This document shows positions 1 to 8,679 of a DNA stretch of 64,000 nt, in pieces; within the stretch, counting starts at the first letter, position 1; each line of letters starts with the position of its first letter. The notes beneath the pieces were generated by a model. That model was not told the DNA's origin, did not search any database, and was given only the letters and a program-made list of their open reading frames with translations. The DNA is from JAFGBN01 sp964394145. Its GTDB lineage: Bacteria; Chloroflexota; Dehalococcoidia; GIF9; AB-539-J10. The translations under genes and the position numbers were made by a program. The stretch covers positions 1-64,000 of the forward strand of contig CAYMVL010000044.1 of assembly GCA_964394145.1 (NCBI GenBank), given 5' to 3'.

Positions 1-1
1 G

Positions 2-178
2 GAAGACGAGAGAGCTGTGTTGATGCCCAAGAAGCTGGTGGACAAGAGCCAGGTTTACTTCTGGACCAGGAAATGGCAGGAAGGCGAGCGTGAGGCTGAC
101 GAGGATATCAAGGCTGGCCGGGTGAAGACCTTTGGCTCGGTTGATGAGCTTATCAGCGACTTAGACAGTAAGAAATAG
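2..178 (+). CDS. AbrB/MazE/SpoVT-type antitoxin or regulator, C-terminal part (5' end outside window)
   Basis: Only the last 58 codons are present; the reading frame is open from the window edge to a TAG. The visible tail contains VYFWTRKWQEGEREADEDI followed by AGRVKTFGSVDEL. This kind of tail (an aromatic patch, then a heptad-like acidic helix ending in FxSVDELIxDL) is common after the swapped-hairpin DNA-binding domain of AbrB/MazE-like antitoxins in this type of organism. The domain itself lies outside the window, so the family call rests on the tail alone. No partner toxin follows within 480 bp, so any partner would be upstream or absent. Confidence 0.55.
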   Translation, partial: EDERAVLMPKKLVDKSQVYFWTRKWQEGEREADEDIKAGRVKTFGSVDELISDLDSKK

Positions 179-657
179 AATGGCCTAGGAGGCGAGCCAG
201 GGTTTAAGCGAAAAGCCGGATAGAATAAGCTTTCCTCAAGCTCACCGCGCTACGAGACTCGAAGACACACCTATGAGCACAGAGTCAACTACTGAAAAAT
301 TGCTCCTTCATCAGCGGGAGCACTAACCTGACTAGAGCTGGGCTATCCCGTCAAAATGAGTTTAATTTTGAAATCAGTGACTACGGCACGGAAGAAGCCG
401 AACAGTATTTTCACGGCCTCTGGGGAAAGGGGGTCAGAATCACAGGGGGCGACGTTTTCAGACGCAGACTCATAGCCGTAAGGTGGGTGCTGAAGAGCAA
501 AGCCCCGGGCAGTCATTAAGATACTGGTCAGACAAAACACTTGGAGCGTTGCAGTATGGTAAGAGCGCTATTCGCCACATAGCGGGTTAATCGTGCCCTG
601 TCGAAACACCGCAGCGAACAGAACGGATGAGAGTAACAGGCTCACAGAGTCAGCATA
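179..657. other. Intergenic region without a recognisable gene
   Basis: About 480 bases between the AbrB-type gene and the promoter of the restriction cassette. Short open frames exist on both strands, but none has a ribosome binding site or recognisable protein content. It may be decayed sequence at the edge of the accessory cassette. Confidence 0.5.
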
Positions 658-686
658 TTGCAGTATTCATTATCTTTCAGTATAAT
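658..686 (+). promoter_or_regulatory. Sigma-70-type promoter of the vapBC / restriction cassette
   Basis: TTGCAG at 658-663, a 17-base spacer, and a perfect TATAAT at 681-686. Transcription should start near 693. A strong Shine-Dalgarno (GGAGGTGA, 693-700) and a GTG start at 706 follow at once. This places the -35 box on a TTG that could be mistaken for an upstream start codon. It is the only good promoter seen before position 9554, so it probably drives the whole cassette. Confidence 0.75.
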
Positions 687-705
687 GCTCATGGAGGTGA
701 TAGAA

Positions 706-1002
706 GTGAAAGGCAACAATAACAAGAGCCGGTTTACTCTAGATATGACTCCTGAATTGCGCACGCGTCTGAAGATCGCCGCCGCTCGCAAGGGCGTGAC
801 CATGCGTCACTACTCCGTTTCGGCTATAGAGCAGCAGCTTGAGAGAGAAGAATTTGGAGTCCTCGCTTCGGGCAGCTTCAACCACGATGCCGTGGAGAAG
901 GCAAAGGAGCTTCAGAAGTCAGTTTTCGGAGAGCGCAAGCTCGCCGATGAGTCAGTAGAGTTGATTCGCCAAGCCCGAGAGGAAAGGATAAGCCAGTTGT
1001 GA
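706..1002 (+). CDS. VapB/FitA-like ribbon-helix-helix antitoxin
   Basis: A 98-residue protein whose N-terminal 45 residues (FTLDMTPELRTRLKIAAARK, then VTMRHYSVSAIEQQL) fit a ribbon-helix-helix DNA-binding fold: a short beta strand, then two helices. The C-terminal half is charged and helical, as expected for the toxin-wrapping segment. The start is GTG 706, preceded by GGAGGTGA with 5 bases of spacing; a longer frame back to 658 would begin inside the -35 box and is rejected. It overlaps vapC by GTGA. As the first gene of the operon it would neutralise the PIN toxin and is likely to repress the promoter at 658, which would place the downstream restriction genes under toxin-antitoxin autoregulation (inference). 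Confidence 0.8.
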   Translation: MKGNNNKSRFTLDMTPELRTRLKIAAARKGVTMRHYSVSAIEQQLEREEFGVLASGSFNHDAVEKAKELQKSVFGERKLADESVELIRQAREERISQL

Positions 1003-1442
1003 ATGGCTATGTAGTGGTAGATGCCAGCCTAGCGATAAAGTGGGTACTGAACGAGCCCTATGCTGACGAGGCACTGGCGATAGCAAGTGAGTGGGCTACC
1101 GCGGAAATCAGGCCAGTGGCACCGTGCCTCCTGCTCGTCGAAGCAGCCAATGTCCTGCACCGTCGGGTGGTGAAAGGACACATTTCCCCATCTCAAGCAA
1201 AGCAGTTGCTGGCAGGGCTACTCAACATGGGTATCGAGGTAAGGGAAAGCCCGCAAATTCACCTTCGGGCCCTAGAGCTGGCCCAGGAGCTAAAAATGCC
1301 GGCTGTCTATGATACTCACTATCTGGCTCTGGCTGATATCCTAGGATGCGACTTATGGACCGCTGATGAGCGCTTCTTTAACTCAGTTAAGGAGCGACAG
1401 CCACGCGTCAAGTGGCTGGGAGAGTTTGAAGCGGGGAGATAG
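999..1442 (+). CDS. vapC: VapC-family PIN-domain ribonuclease toxin
   Basis: 147 residues, typical VapC length. The four acidic positions of the PIN active site are visible: Asp8 in VVVDASLAIKW, Glu48 in LLLVEAANVL, the Asp of AVYDTHYLALA and the Asp of LWTADERF. Characterised VapC toxins are Mg-dependent ribonucleases that cut tRNA or rRNA. Translation starts at GTG 999, overlapping the antitoxin stop, which supports translational coupling. Its stop codon lies 2 bases before the ATG of the restriction enzyme, an unusually tight junction for a toxin-antitoxin pair and a restriction gene. Confidence 0.9.
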   Translation: MNGYVVVDASLAIKWVLNEPYADEALAIASEWATAEIRPVAPCLLLVEAANVLHRRVVKGHISPSQAKQLLAGLLNMGIEVRESPQIHLRALELAQELKMPAVYDTHYLALADILGCDLWTADERFFNSVKERQPRVKWLGEFEAGR

Positions 1443-1444
1443 CA

Positions 1445-4432
1445 ATGCCAGACGTGATAATAGAGAATCCTATCCTTAATTCGCCTTTTGAGGAGCCTGC
1501 ACGCCACTTCAAATTCTCTGACGAAGGCATCACCAATGAAATCGTTGAAGCCCGCCGGGTGAGCTCCTATTTCATTCCCATCGCTAAACCCAAGAAGAAA
1601 GGCAAAGCTGCCCAGCTGGCTTTTGATACCGAGTGGACCTTAGACAGAATCAAACCCAATGAAGAAATCAACCGGATTAGAGATAGAGTATCTCAGTGGC
1701 GAAAGGGAAATTATGTGGGAATCACTAAGACAACCCGCCGCCTTCTGGAATACTGGACTAATCCCCAACGAGAAAAGAAGCTGTTCTTCTGTCAGATTGA
1801 AGCTGCGGAAACAGCTATTTACCTAGCTGAGGTGGCTAACAGGTATGGCGATTCCTGGATTGAGAACAGTCTCAGACAGTTCAATGAGGACGCAAATCCG
1901 GGGGTTTACCGCATCGCTTTTAAGATGGCGACGGGCAGTGGTAAGACGGTCGTTATGGCTATGCTCATCGCCTGGCACGTGTTAAACAAGCAGGCTAATC
2001 CGCAAGATGGCCGCTTTTCAGATACTTTTCTCGTTGTCACACCAGGAATTACCATCCGTGACCGGTTGCGTGTCCTGCTACCGAATGACCCTCAAAACTA
2101 CTATCATCAGATGGACATATTGCCACCTGAATGGATGGAGGACCTGGGGAAAGCGAAAATCATCATCACCAATTTCCACGCCTTCAAGCCTCGTGAGCTG
2201 GTAAGCGCTGGCAAGCTTACCAAGCACATTCTGACCAAGGGTCAAAATAACTCACTCACAGAAACACCTGACCAGATGGTGCGGCGGGTTTGTCGTGAGC
2301 TGGGGAATAAGAAGAACATTACTGTAGTCAATGATGAAGCCCACCACTGCTACCGTCGGCGTGTTGGTGGTGAGGATATTAAGCTACTCGGAGACGAGAG
2401 AAAAGAGGCTGAAAAGCGAGAAGAAGAGGCCCGGATCTGGATATCAGGATTGGAAGCGGTAAAAAAGAAGATTGGCATAAAGGCGATATACGACCTTTCT
2501 GCTACTCCCTTCTTCCTGCGCGGCTCAGGGTACCCCGAAGGCACGTTGTTCCCGTGGGTAGTCTCGGATTTCTCCCTTATCGATGCCATTGAGTGTGGAA
2601 TAGTCAAAGTGCCACGGGTACCTGTTGCCGATGATTCTATGCGAGGGGAATTGCCAACCTACCGCAACATCTGGATTCATATCAGGGACCATTTACCGAA
2701 GAAAGGTCGCGGCACGAGAGACGAAAGTGGCGGAGAGCCGAAACTCCCCAAAGAGCTGGAGGGTGCTCTCTATAGCCTCTATGGTAACTACGAGAAGTAT
2801 TACCGCCAGTGGGAAAGGAACACCGAGGCTAGAGCCAAGGGGCTAACTCCTCCGGTGTTCATTGTTGTCTGTAATAACACAAATGTTTCCAAGCTGGTGT
2901 ACGACTGGATTTCAGGTTGGGAAAAGCAGTTGCCTGAAAACATGACCACCGTAGTGCCCGGCAACCTGGCTGTTTTCCGCAATTCCGATGATGGTGGCAA
3001 TTGGCTATCTGTACCCAATACCATTCTAATTGACAGCGAGCAGCTTGAATCAGGCGAAGCCATGAGCAAGGAATTCAAGAAGATGGCTGCCCTGGCAATT
3101 GAAGAGTTCAAAAGGGAATACTCCATCCGCTTCCCGGGGCGTGATGCGGAAAAGCTTACTGACGAAGACCTCTTGCGCGAGGTGATGAACACGGTAGGCA
3201 AACCGGGGAAACTGGGCGAAAATGTGAAGTGTGTAGTATCCGTCTCCATGCTCACGGAGGGATGGGACGCCAACACCGTTACCCATATCATGGGAGTGCG
3301 TGCTTTTGGCACCCAGCTTCTCTGCGAGCAGGTAATTGGCCGTGGCTTGCGTCGCACAAGTTACGTGACTAATGACAAAAACATGTTGGAGGCAGAATAT
3401 GCCGAAGTCTATGGGGTGCCATTCTCGTTTATACCCTGTTCAGGCTCCAATCCCGACCCAAAACCGGGACCGATGCCGACCAGGGTTCGTGCTCTGGAGG
3501 AGCGCATTGCCTGCGAGATTACGTTTCCACGCCTCATTGGCTACCGCTATGACTTGCCGAGGGAAAGACTGACTGCCACCTTTACTCAAGATTCTATGAT
3601 GTCTCTTTCTACAGCCGATATCCCGACGAAGACAGAGAATGCGCCCATTGTAGGTGAAACCAGTACACACACATTATATTCGCTCAAATTACACCGAGAG
3701 CAGGAAGTTGCCTTCCGTCTTGCCAAATTGACCCTCGACAAGTATTTCCGCGACGATGATGGCAATGCTAAACCCTGGTTATTCCCTCAGATAGTCGGCA
3801 TTGCCAGGCAGTGGCTCCGGGCGTGTGTCACCCTGAAGGATAACAGCTTCCCACAACTGCTACTGCTCATTGAGTTCGCTCACGATGCCGCCGACCGTAT
3901 TTACAAGGCGATTATCTCCTCACAGGATGGCCCGAAGTATCTGAAACCTATCCTTCGTCCCTATGATTATATTGGTTCCACCCGGTATGTTGATTTTGAT
4001 ACCACCCGGCCGGTATACCCAACTGACCCAAACAAATGCCATGTTTCCCACGTTGTCGCGGATACCGAGTCCTGGGAGCAAAAGATGGCCCAGGCTCTGG
4101 AGGAGATGGATGAAGTGGTTTGCTATGTCAAGAATCATAACCTCGGCTTCACAATACCCTACACGTTGGAAGGTGAAGACAGAAATTACATGCCGGATTT
4201 CATCGTGCGTGTGCGTGATGGAAGTGAAGACCTCCTGAATCTGATAGTTGAAGTCACCGGTGAGAAGAAGAAGGATAAGGCTGCCAAGGTAGCTACTGCC
4301 AGAACCCTCTGGATACCGGCGGTAAATAACCACGGCGGCTTCGGCAGATGGGCATTCCTGGAGATAGCGGATCCCTGGGATGCCAAGAATACTATCAGGG
4401 CGTTTGTTCGACAAAAAGGGAGTGAGCAATGA
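1445..4432 (+). CDS. Type III Res-like helicase-nuclease (DEAD/DEAH plus PD-(D/E)xK)
   Basis: 995 residues. Walker A MATGSGKT lies at 161-168, the DEAH box (NDEAHH) at about 296-301, and motif III SATPFF at about 352. A second RecA lobe includes SMLTEGWDANTVTHIMGVRA and QVIGRGLRRTS. The C-terminus carries a nuclease-like core with PDF at 917-919 and LIVEVTG around 933-939, followed by a lysine-rich stretch and a VNNHGGFGRWAF tail. This matches the BPTD_3080-type restriction helicases related to type III Res subunits, which translocate on DNA and cleave when the cognate methyltransferase finds unmodified sites. In the usual ExK signature the lysine position reads Thr here (EVT), with lysines a few residues later. 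It overlaps tcmP by ATGA and starts 2 bp after vapC. Confidence 0.88.
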   Translation: MPDVIIENPILNSPFEEPARHFKFSDEGITNEIVEARRVSSYFIPIAKPKKKGKAAQLAFDTEWTLDRIKPNEEINRIRDRVSQWRKGNYVGITKTTRRLLEYWTNPQREKKLFFCQIEAAETAIYLAEVANRYGDSWIENSLRQFNEDANPGVYRIAFKMATGSGKTVVMAMLIAWHVLNKQANPQDGRFSDTFLVVTPGITIRDRLRVLLPNDPQNYYHQMDILPPEWMEDLGKAKIIITNFHAFKPRELVSAGKLTKHILTKGQNNSLTETPDQMVRRVCRELGNKKNITVVNDEAHHCYRRRVGGEDIKLLGDERKEAEKREEEARIWISGLEAVKKKIGIKAIYDLSATPFFLRGSGYPEGTLFPWVVSDFSLIDAIECGIVKVPRVPVADDSMRGELPTYRNIWIHIRDHLPKKGRGTRDESGGEPKLPKELEGALYSLYGNYEKYYRQWERNTEARAKGLTPPVFIVVCNNTNVSKLVYDWISGWEKQLPENMTTVVPGNLAVFRNSDDGGNWLSVPNTILIDSEQLESGEAMSKEFKKMAALAIEEFKREYSIRFPGRDAEKLTDEDLLREVMNTVGKPGKLGENVKCVVSVSMLTEGWDANTVTHIMGVRAFGTQLLCEQVIGRGLRRTSYVTNDKNMLEAEYAEVYGVPFSFIPCSGSNPDPKPGPMPTRVRALEERIACEITFPRLIGYRYDLPRERLTATFTQDSMMSLSTADIPTKTENAPIVGETSTHTLYSLKLHREQEVAFRLAKLTLDKYFRDDDGNAKPWLFPQIVGIARQWLRACVTLKDNSFPQLLLLIEFAHDAADRIYKAIISSQDGPKYLKPILRPYDYIGSTRYVDFDTTRPVYPTDPNKCHVSHVVADTESWEQKMAQALEEMDEVVCYVKNHNLGFTIPYTLEGEDRNYMPDFIVRVRDGSEDLLNLIVEVTGEKKKDKAAKVATARTLWIPAVNNHGGFGRWAFLEIADPWDAKNTIRAFVRQKGSEQ

Positions 4433-5265
4433 AAGCATTTGCGTATGATGAGATAGGCTACTGGTCAGAAGTCAAACTTGACATTGTCCGGAAATATGCA
4501 AGCGCCTACTCGACGATTATGAGTGCCCAGTCGACCATTAAGAAGCATATCTACATTGATGCGTTTGCGGGGGCGGGAAAGCATGTCTCCAGACGTACGG
4601 GTGAGTTTGTGCTCGGAAGCCCATTAAATGCGCTGAAGGTTACTCCTTCCTTCAGCGAAATCCATTTAATCGACCTACATGGTGGCAAAGTTGCTGAGCT
4701 TCGCCGGCAAATTTGTTCGCGCCAGGATGTTTTCATTTACGAGGGCGATGCTAACAAGGTCCTTCTCGACACGGTTTTCCCACGTTGCCGGTACCAAGAC
4801 TTCAACAGGGCATTGTGCCTTCTTGATCCCTATGGGCTGAACGTCGATTGGAGTATCCTGCAAGCCGCAGGCCAGATGGGCTCTATCGAGATTTTCTACA
4901 ACTTCATGATTATGGATGCCAACATGAATGTCTTGTGGCGCAATCCAGATAACGTGGCTTACGCACAAGCAGTGCGTATGGACAAAGCCTGGGGGGATCA
5001 TTCGTGGCGAGAAGCAGCATATGTGGTAAGGCCGACTCTTTGGGGCGACACAATCGATGAAAAAACTCGGAATGATGCTATTGCAGAAGGATTTCGGAAG
5101 CGACTGGAAGAAGTCGCTGGATTCAAGTATGCTCCAAAGCCTATGCCGATGCGAAACGCAAGAGGAGCAACTGTATACTACCTTTTCTTTGCTTCACCCA
5201 ATAAGACTGGCTCTAGTATTGTCGAGGATATATTCAAAACCTACCGCCTGAGGGGGGTTGCGTAA
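4429..5265 (+). CDS. tcmP: Three-Cys-motif partner protein TcmP
   Basis: 278 residues. Key motifs are IDAFAGAG at 43-50, resembling a SAM-methyltransferase motif I loop, and LLDPYGLNVDW around 131-141, typical of the TcmP family. TcmP proteins are named for their regular placement beside DUF5131 (Gp37/Gp68) proteins with a three-cysteine motif; their biochemical activity is, as far as known, unestablished. The start ATG overlaps the stop of the helicase-nuclease gene, and the stop TAA overlaps the next ATG (TAATG). This argues that TcmP and DUF5131 are made in fixed ratio with the restriction subunit. A nucleic-acid or nucleotide modifying role is inference from the Rossmann-like motif. Confidence 0.85.
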   Translation: MKAFAYDEIGYWSEVKLDIVRKYASAYSTIMSAQSTIKKHIYIDAFAGAGKHVSRRTGEFVLGSPLNALKVTPSFSEIHLIDLHGGKVAELRRQICSRQDVFIYEGDANKVLLDTVFPRCRYQDFNRALCLLDPYGLNVDWSILQAAGQMGSIEIFYNFMIMDANMNVLWRNPDNVAYAQAVRMDKAWGDHSWREAAYVVRPTLWGDTIDEKTRNDAIAEGFRKRLEEVAGFKYAPKPMPMRNARGATVYYLFFASPNKTGSSIVEDIFKTYRLRGVA

Positions 5266-6002
5266 TGGCTGTCAATTCCTCCATCGAATGGACAAAATCT
5301 ACCTGGAATCCGGTTACCGGCTGTACAAAAATCAGCCCGGGGTGTAAACACTGCTACGCCGAACGAATGGCACGGCGCTTGCAGTCGATGAAGCACCCGA
5401 ACTATGTAGATGGATTCAAGGTAGCTATACACGCCCAGCTACTAAACCTTCCTTTGGAGTGGAAGAAACCTCGGACTATTTTCGTCAACTCCATGAGCGA
5501 CCTGTTTCACGAGGATGTCCCGTTGTTGTTCATACTTGACGTATTTGATGTAATGAGGCAAGCGTCGTGGCATGATTTCCAAATACTTACCAAGCGCTCT
5601 GCACGTCTCTTGGAATTGAGTCCAGAGTTGGAGTGGCCACAAAACGTATGGATGGGTGTGAGCGTTGAAAACCCTGACTACATGTTTCGCATCGACCATC
5701 TTCGTTCAACAGGGGCCTCGGTCAAGTTTCTTTCTCTGGAGCCGCTGTTAGGGCCGCTACCCAACCTTGACCTTTCTGGAATTGACTGGGTAATTGTAGG
5801 TGGGGAATCTGGACCCATGGCACGGCCCATCGATAAAGCCTGGGTAGTTGACATCCGCGACCAGTGTCAGCAGGCAGCGGTGCCTTTCTTCTTCAAACAA
5901 TGGGGTGGGGTTAAAAAGAAGAAAGCGGGCCGTCTGCTGGACGGCAGGACATGGGATGAGTTGCCCAGCACAGCACGCCTAGCACTGGCTCCTACAACTT
6001 GA
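5265..6002 (+). CDS. DUF5131 (phage Gp37/Gp68) three-Cys radical-SAM-like protein
   Basis: 245 residues. Cys20, Cys27 and Cys30 (GCTKISPGCKHCYAE) form the diagnostic three-Cys motif, C-x6-C-x2-C, thought to hold a 4Fe-4S cluster as in radical-SAM proteins although the spacing is not the classical CxxxCxxC. Other family blocks are present: WTKSTWNPVTGC, FVNSMSDLFHEDVP, VWMGVSVENPDY, SLEPLLGPL, VIVGGESGP and FFFKQWGG. Homologues occur in phages and in mobile islands, almost always with TcmP. The substrate is unknown. Position inside a restriction-modification operon suggests a DNA or RNA modification linked to self-recognition, which is inference. Confidence 0.88.
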   Translation: MAVNSSIEWTKSTWNPVTGCTKISPGCKHCYAERMARRLQSMKHPNYVDGFKVAIHAQLLNLPLEWKKPRTIFVNSMSDLFHEDVPLLFILDVFDVMRQASWHDFQILTKRSARLLELSPELEWPQNVWMGVSVENPDYMFRIDHLRSTGASVKFLSLEPLLGPLPNLDLSGIDWVIVGGESGPMARPIDKAWVVDIRDQCQQAAVPFFFKQWGGVKKKKAGRLLDGRTWDELPSTARLALAPTT

Positions 6003-6017
6003 TTGGAGGCATAGCCT

Positions 6018-8648
6018 ATGACAAAGGGTGAGAAAGCAAAATCTATAAACGTGGAAACACTCCGTCACAAGGACAGGCGTGCTAATATCCCTACCGAGGA
6101 ACTGCGCGACTTCGTGGCTGAGGACGAGGCTAAACCGAAAAACATTCTCTACCCCCGTGACCCTTCTCTTGACCCGCAGCTTGTCTGGAAGGGAAAGGAC
6201 GAGCAGGACTCAAAGCCTCTGGAGGTGCCAGCAGTACCCGTCTATATCCAGGAAAAGATTCACCCCAAGCACATCATTGAAGACCTGCGTGCCCAAGCTA
6301 AAGAAGGCAAGCCAGCCCAGCTTGACTTCTTTGCCGATTTCAACGGACTCCAATTTGAGGAACTGGTGGAGTTTTACCAGCATGAGCAGAACTGGACCAA
6401 CCGCATGATTCTCGGGGATTCACTTCTCGTAATGACCTCTCTGGCAGAAAAGGAAGGGCTGAAGGGTAAGGTGCAGATGATTTACATTGACCCGCCCTAC
6501 GGTATCAAGTTCTACTCAAACTGGCAGGTGAGCACCCGCAGGAAGGATGTGAAAGATGGTAGTGCCTTGGATACCACCCGTCAACCGGAACAGATTAAGG
6601 CATTTCGGGACACCTGGAAGCTGGGCATACACTCCTATCTTGCCTACTTGCGGGACCGGCTGGTGGTGGCACGTGACCTGCTGACGGAGACCGGGAGCGT
6701 TTTTGTACAGATTGGCGATGAGAACGTGCACCTTGTGCGAAGTCTGATGGATGAAGTGTTTGGAATCGAAAACTTCATGAGTCTGATTTCCATTAAGCGA
6801 GCCTCTGTGATGTTCGAGAAGAAATATTTGAATACTGCTTGCTTCTTCATAATATGGTATGCCAGAGATATTGAGAAAGTTAAGTATCGCGACCTTTTCG
6901 AGGAACGGACCCTGGACGGTTTTGCAGATAACACTGGTTCTCACCTTTGGGTAGAGAATGAAGGTCTGAGTTTTGTAAGGAAAGTGTCCCCTGAAGAACG
7001 GCAAGATTTAACTCAGTTGGTGAAAGCCAACCCTAGCTATAGGATTTTTGGGACATTAAGTCTCAATGCGCAGGGCAGAGAGAAACAAGCGGGATTCGAC
7101 TACGAAGGGAAGACATATTATCCTCCTCAGGGAACTCAGTGGAAAACCTCGTACGAAGGGCTTGAAATATTAGCTCAATTGAAACGTTTGGTTGTAGAAG
7201 GCAATACGGTCCGCTATAAACAGTATCTTTATGATTACCCTGTTATGCCCATAAATAGCCTTTGGATTGGCATTGGGGCAGCTGCCGACAAGATCTATGT
7301 GGTACAAACACCTCGTGAAATCATTCAAAGATGTATTCTGATGACCACCGATCCTGGTGACCTGGTGTTTGACCCCACCTGCGGCAGCGGCACCACGGCT
7401 TATGTGGCCGAGCAGTGGGGAAGACGCTGGATTACTATAGATACCAGCCGGGTAGCTCTGGCACTGGCACGCACCCGCCTTATGGCAGCCCGCTTCCCCT
7501 ACTACCTGCTGGCGGATTCCCCAGAGGGGATTAAGAAAGAAGCAGAACTTACCGGCAGGACGCCGCCGGAATATAAGACCCAGGGAGATATTAAGAAGGG
7601 CTTTGTCTATAAGCGGGTGCCGCATATCACCCTCAAGTCCATCGCTAACAATCCAGATATCAAGGAAGGTATGAGCAGAAAAGAGATCGATGCCGCCATC
7701 GCCCGCTATGCCGAGACGGAAATCCTCTATGACCAGCCCTATGAAGACAACAAGCGCATCCGTGTCACCGGGCCGTTCACCGTGGAGAGCCTTTCCCCTC
7801 ACCGAGTTATCGCTGTGGATGACGAAAGACCAGCCTCAGAGACTGAGGCACAGAAAGAGGCTGGAGTTGGCCAGTTTGAGACTATGATTCTGGACAACCT
7901 GAAAAAGGCTGGAGCGCAGAACACATTCAAGAACGAACGCCTCAAATTTGACCGCCTTGAACCCTATGCCGGGGAATGGCTACACGCCGAGGGCGAGTAC
8001 ACTGAAAAGGACGGCGCGGCAAAGCGGGCGGCAGTCTGCATTGGTCCGGAGTATGGTACAGTAGGCCCAGAACTGGTGAAGGAAGCGGCCAAGGAAGCAG
8101 TGAAGGGTGTCGGCTTTGATTTGCTTGTAGTCTGTGGCTTTGCCTTTGATGCCCACGTATTCGAAGAAGCCAAGCGGTATGGAAAACTGATTGTACTCAT
8201 GGTCAAGCTGGATACATCCTTGTACCTAACAAACGATCAACTGAAATCAACGGGGGCCGGTAATCTCTTCATGGTCTTTGGCGAGCCGGACGTCGATATC
8301 AAAAAGCAGAAAGATGGCAGAATAGTCGTGAAAATTAGAGGCGTCGATGTCTATGACCCGACCACCGGTCAGATAAGGAACAGCTCTACCGACGATATCG
8401 CTTGCTGGTTTATCGATACGGACTACAACGAGGAAAGTTTCTTTGTCCGCCATGCATACTTCTGTGGTGCCGATGAGCCATACGAGAAACTGCAACGAGC
8501 ACTCAAGGCTGAGATTGACGAAGCAGCCTGGTCATCTCTCTATTCTACAGTCAGCCGCCCCTTTCACCCGCCAAAGACCGGTAAGATTGCTATCAAGGTT
8601 ATCAACCATTACGGGGATGAGGTGCTGAAGGTGTATGAGGTGCAATAG
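6018..8648 (+). CDS. Beta-class site-specific DNA methyltransferase (type III Mod-like)
   Basis: 876 residues, large for a Mod subunit. Catalytic motif IV, IDPPYG, is at 157-162, and motif I, FDPTCGSGTT, is at about 451-460. Motif IV before motif I defines the beta class (N6-adenine or N4-cytosine), as in type III Mod. About 290 residues between the motifs should hold the target recognition region. Roughly 400 residues follow motif I, including a part with alternating strands (GFDLLVVCGFAFDAHVFEEA) that I cannot assign. It starts 15 bp after the DUF5131 stop. With the Res-like protein it should form a type III-like system, but with two extra genes between R and M. Confidence 0.88.
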   Translation: MTKGEKAKSINVETLRHKDRRANIPTEELRDFVAEDEAKPKNILYPRDPSLDPQLVWKGKDEQDSKPLEVPAVPVYIQEKIHPKHIIEDLRAQAKEGKPAQLDFFADFNGLQFEELVEFYQHEQNWTNRMILGDSLLVMTSLAEKEGLKGKVQMIYIDPPYGIKFYSNWQVSTRRKDVKDGSALDTTRQPEQIKAFRDTWKLGIHSYLAYLRDRLVVARDLLTETGSVFVQIGDENVHLVRSLMDEVFGIENFMSLISIKRASVMFEKKYLNTACFFIIWYARDIEKVKYRDLFEERTLDGFADNTGSHLWVENEGLSFVRKVSPEERQDLTQLVKANPSYRIFGTLSLNAQGREKQAGFDYEGKTYYPPQGTQWKTSYEGLEILAQLKRLVVEGNTVRYKQYLYDYPVMPINSLWIGIGAAADKIYVVQTPREIIQRCILMTTDPGDLVFDPTCGSGTTAYVAEQWGRRWITIDTSRVALALARTRLMAARFPYYLLADSPEGIKKEAELTGRTPPEYKTQGDIKKGFVYKRVPHITLKSIANNPDIKEGMSRKEIDAAIARYAETEILYDQPYEDNKRIRVTGPFTVESLSPHRVIAVDDERPASETEAQKEAGVGQFETMILDNLKKAGAQNTFKNERLKFDRLEPYAGEWLHAEGEYTEKDGAAKRAAVCIGPEYGTVGPELVKEAAKEAVKGVGFDLLVVCGFAFDAHVFEEAKRYGKLIVLMVKLDTSLYLTNDQLKSTGAGNLFMVFGEPDVDIKKQKDGRIVVKIRGVDVYDPTTGQIRNSSTDDIACWFIDTDYNEESFFVRHAYFCGADEPYEKLQRALKAEIDEAAWSSLYSTVSRPFHPPKTGKIAIKVINHYGDEVLKVYEVQ

Positions 8649-8679
8649 GCTAAATAGCTAATTTTGTTCGAGATCAATC

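Noticed and set aside
343..540. Minus-strand open frame of 65 codons
   Set aside because: No ribosome binding site, no recognisable domain; composition looks like chance.
658..705. Upstream extension of the antitoxin gene (TTG at 658)
   Set aside because: The TTG is the -35 box and the next bases carry the -10 box; the strong ribosome site points to GTG 706.
2800..3357. Long minus-strand open frame inside the restriction gene
   Set aside because: Shadow of the plus-strand frame, Ser-rich and without ribosome site.
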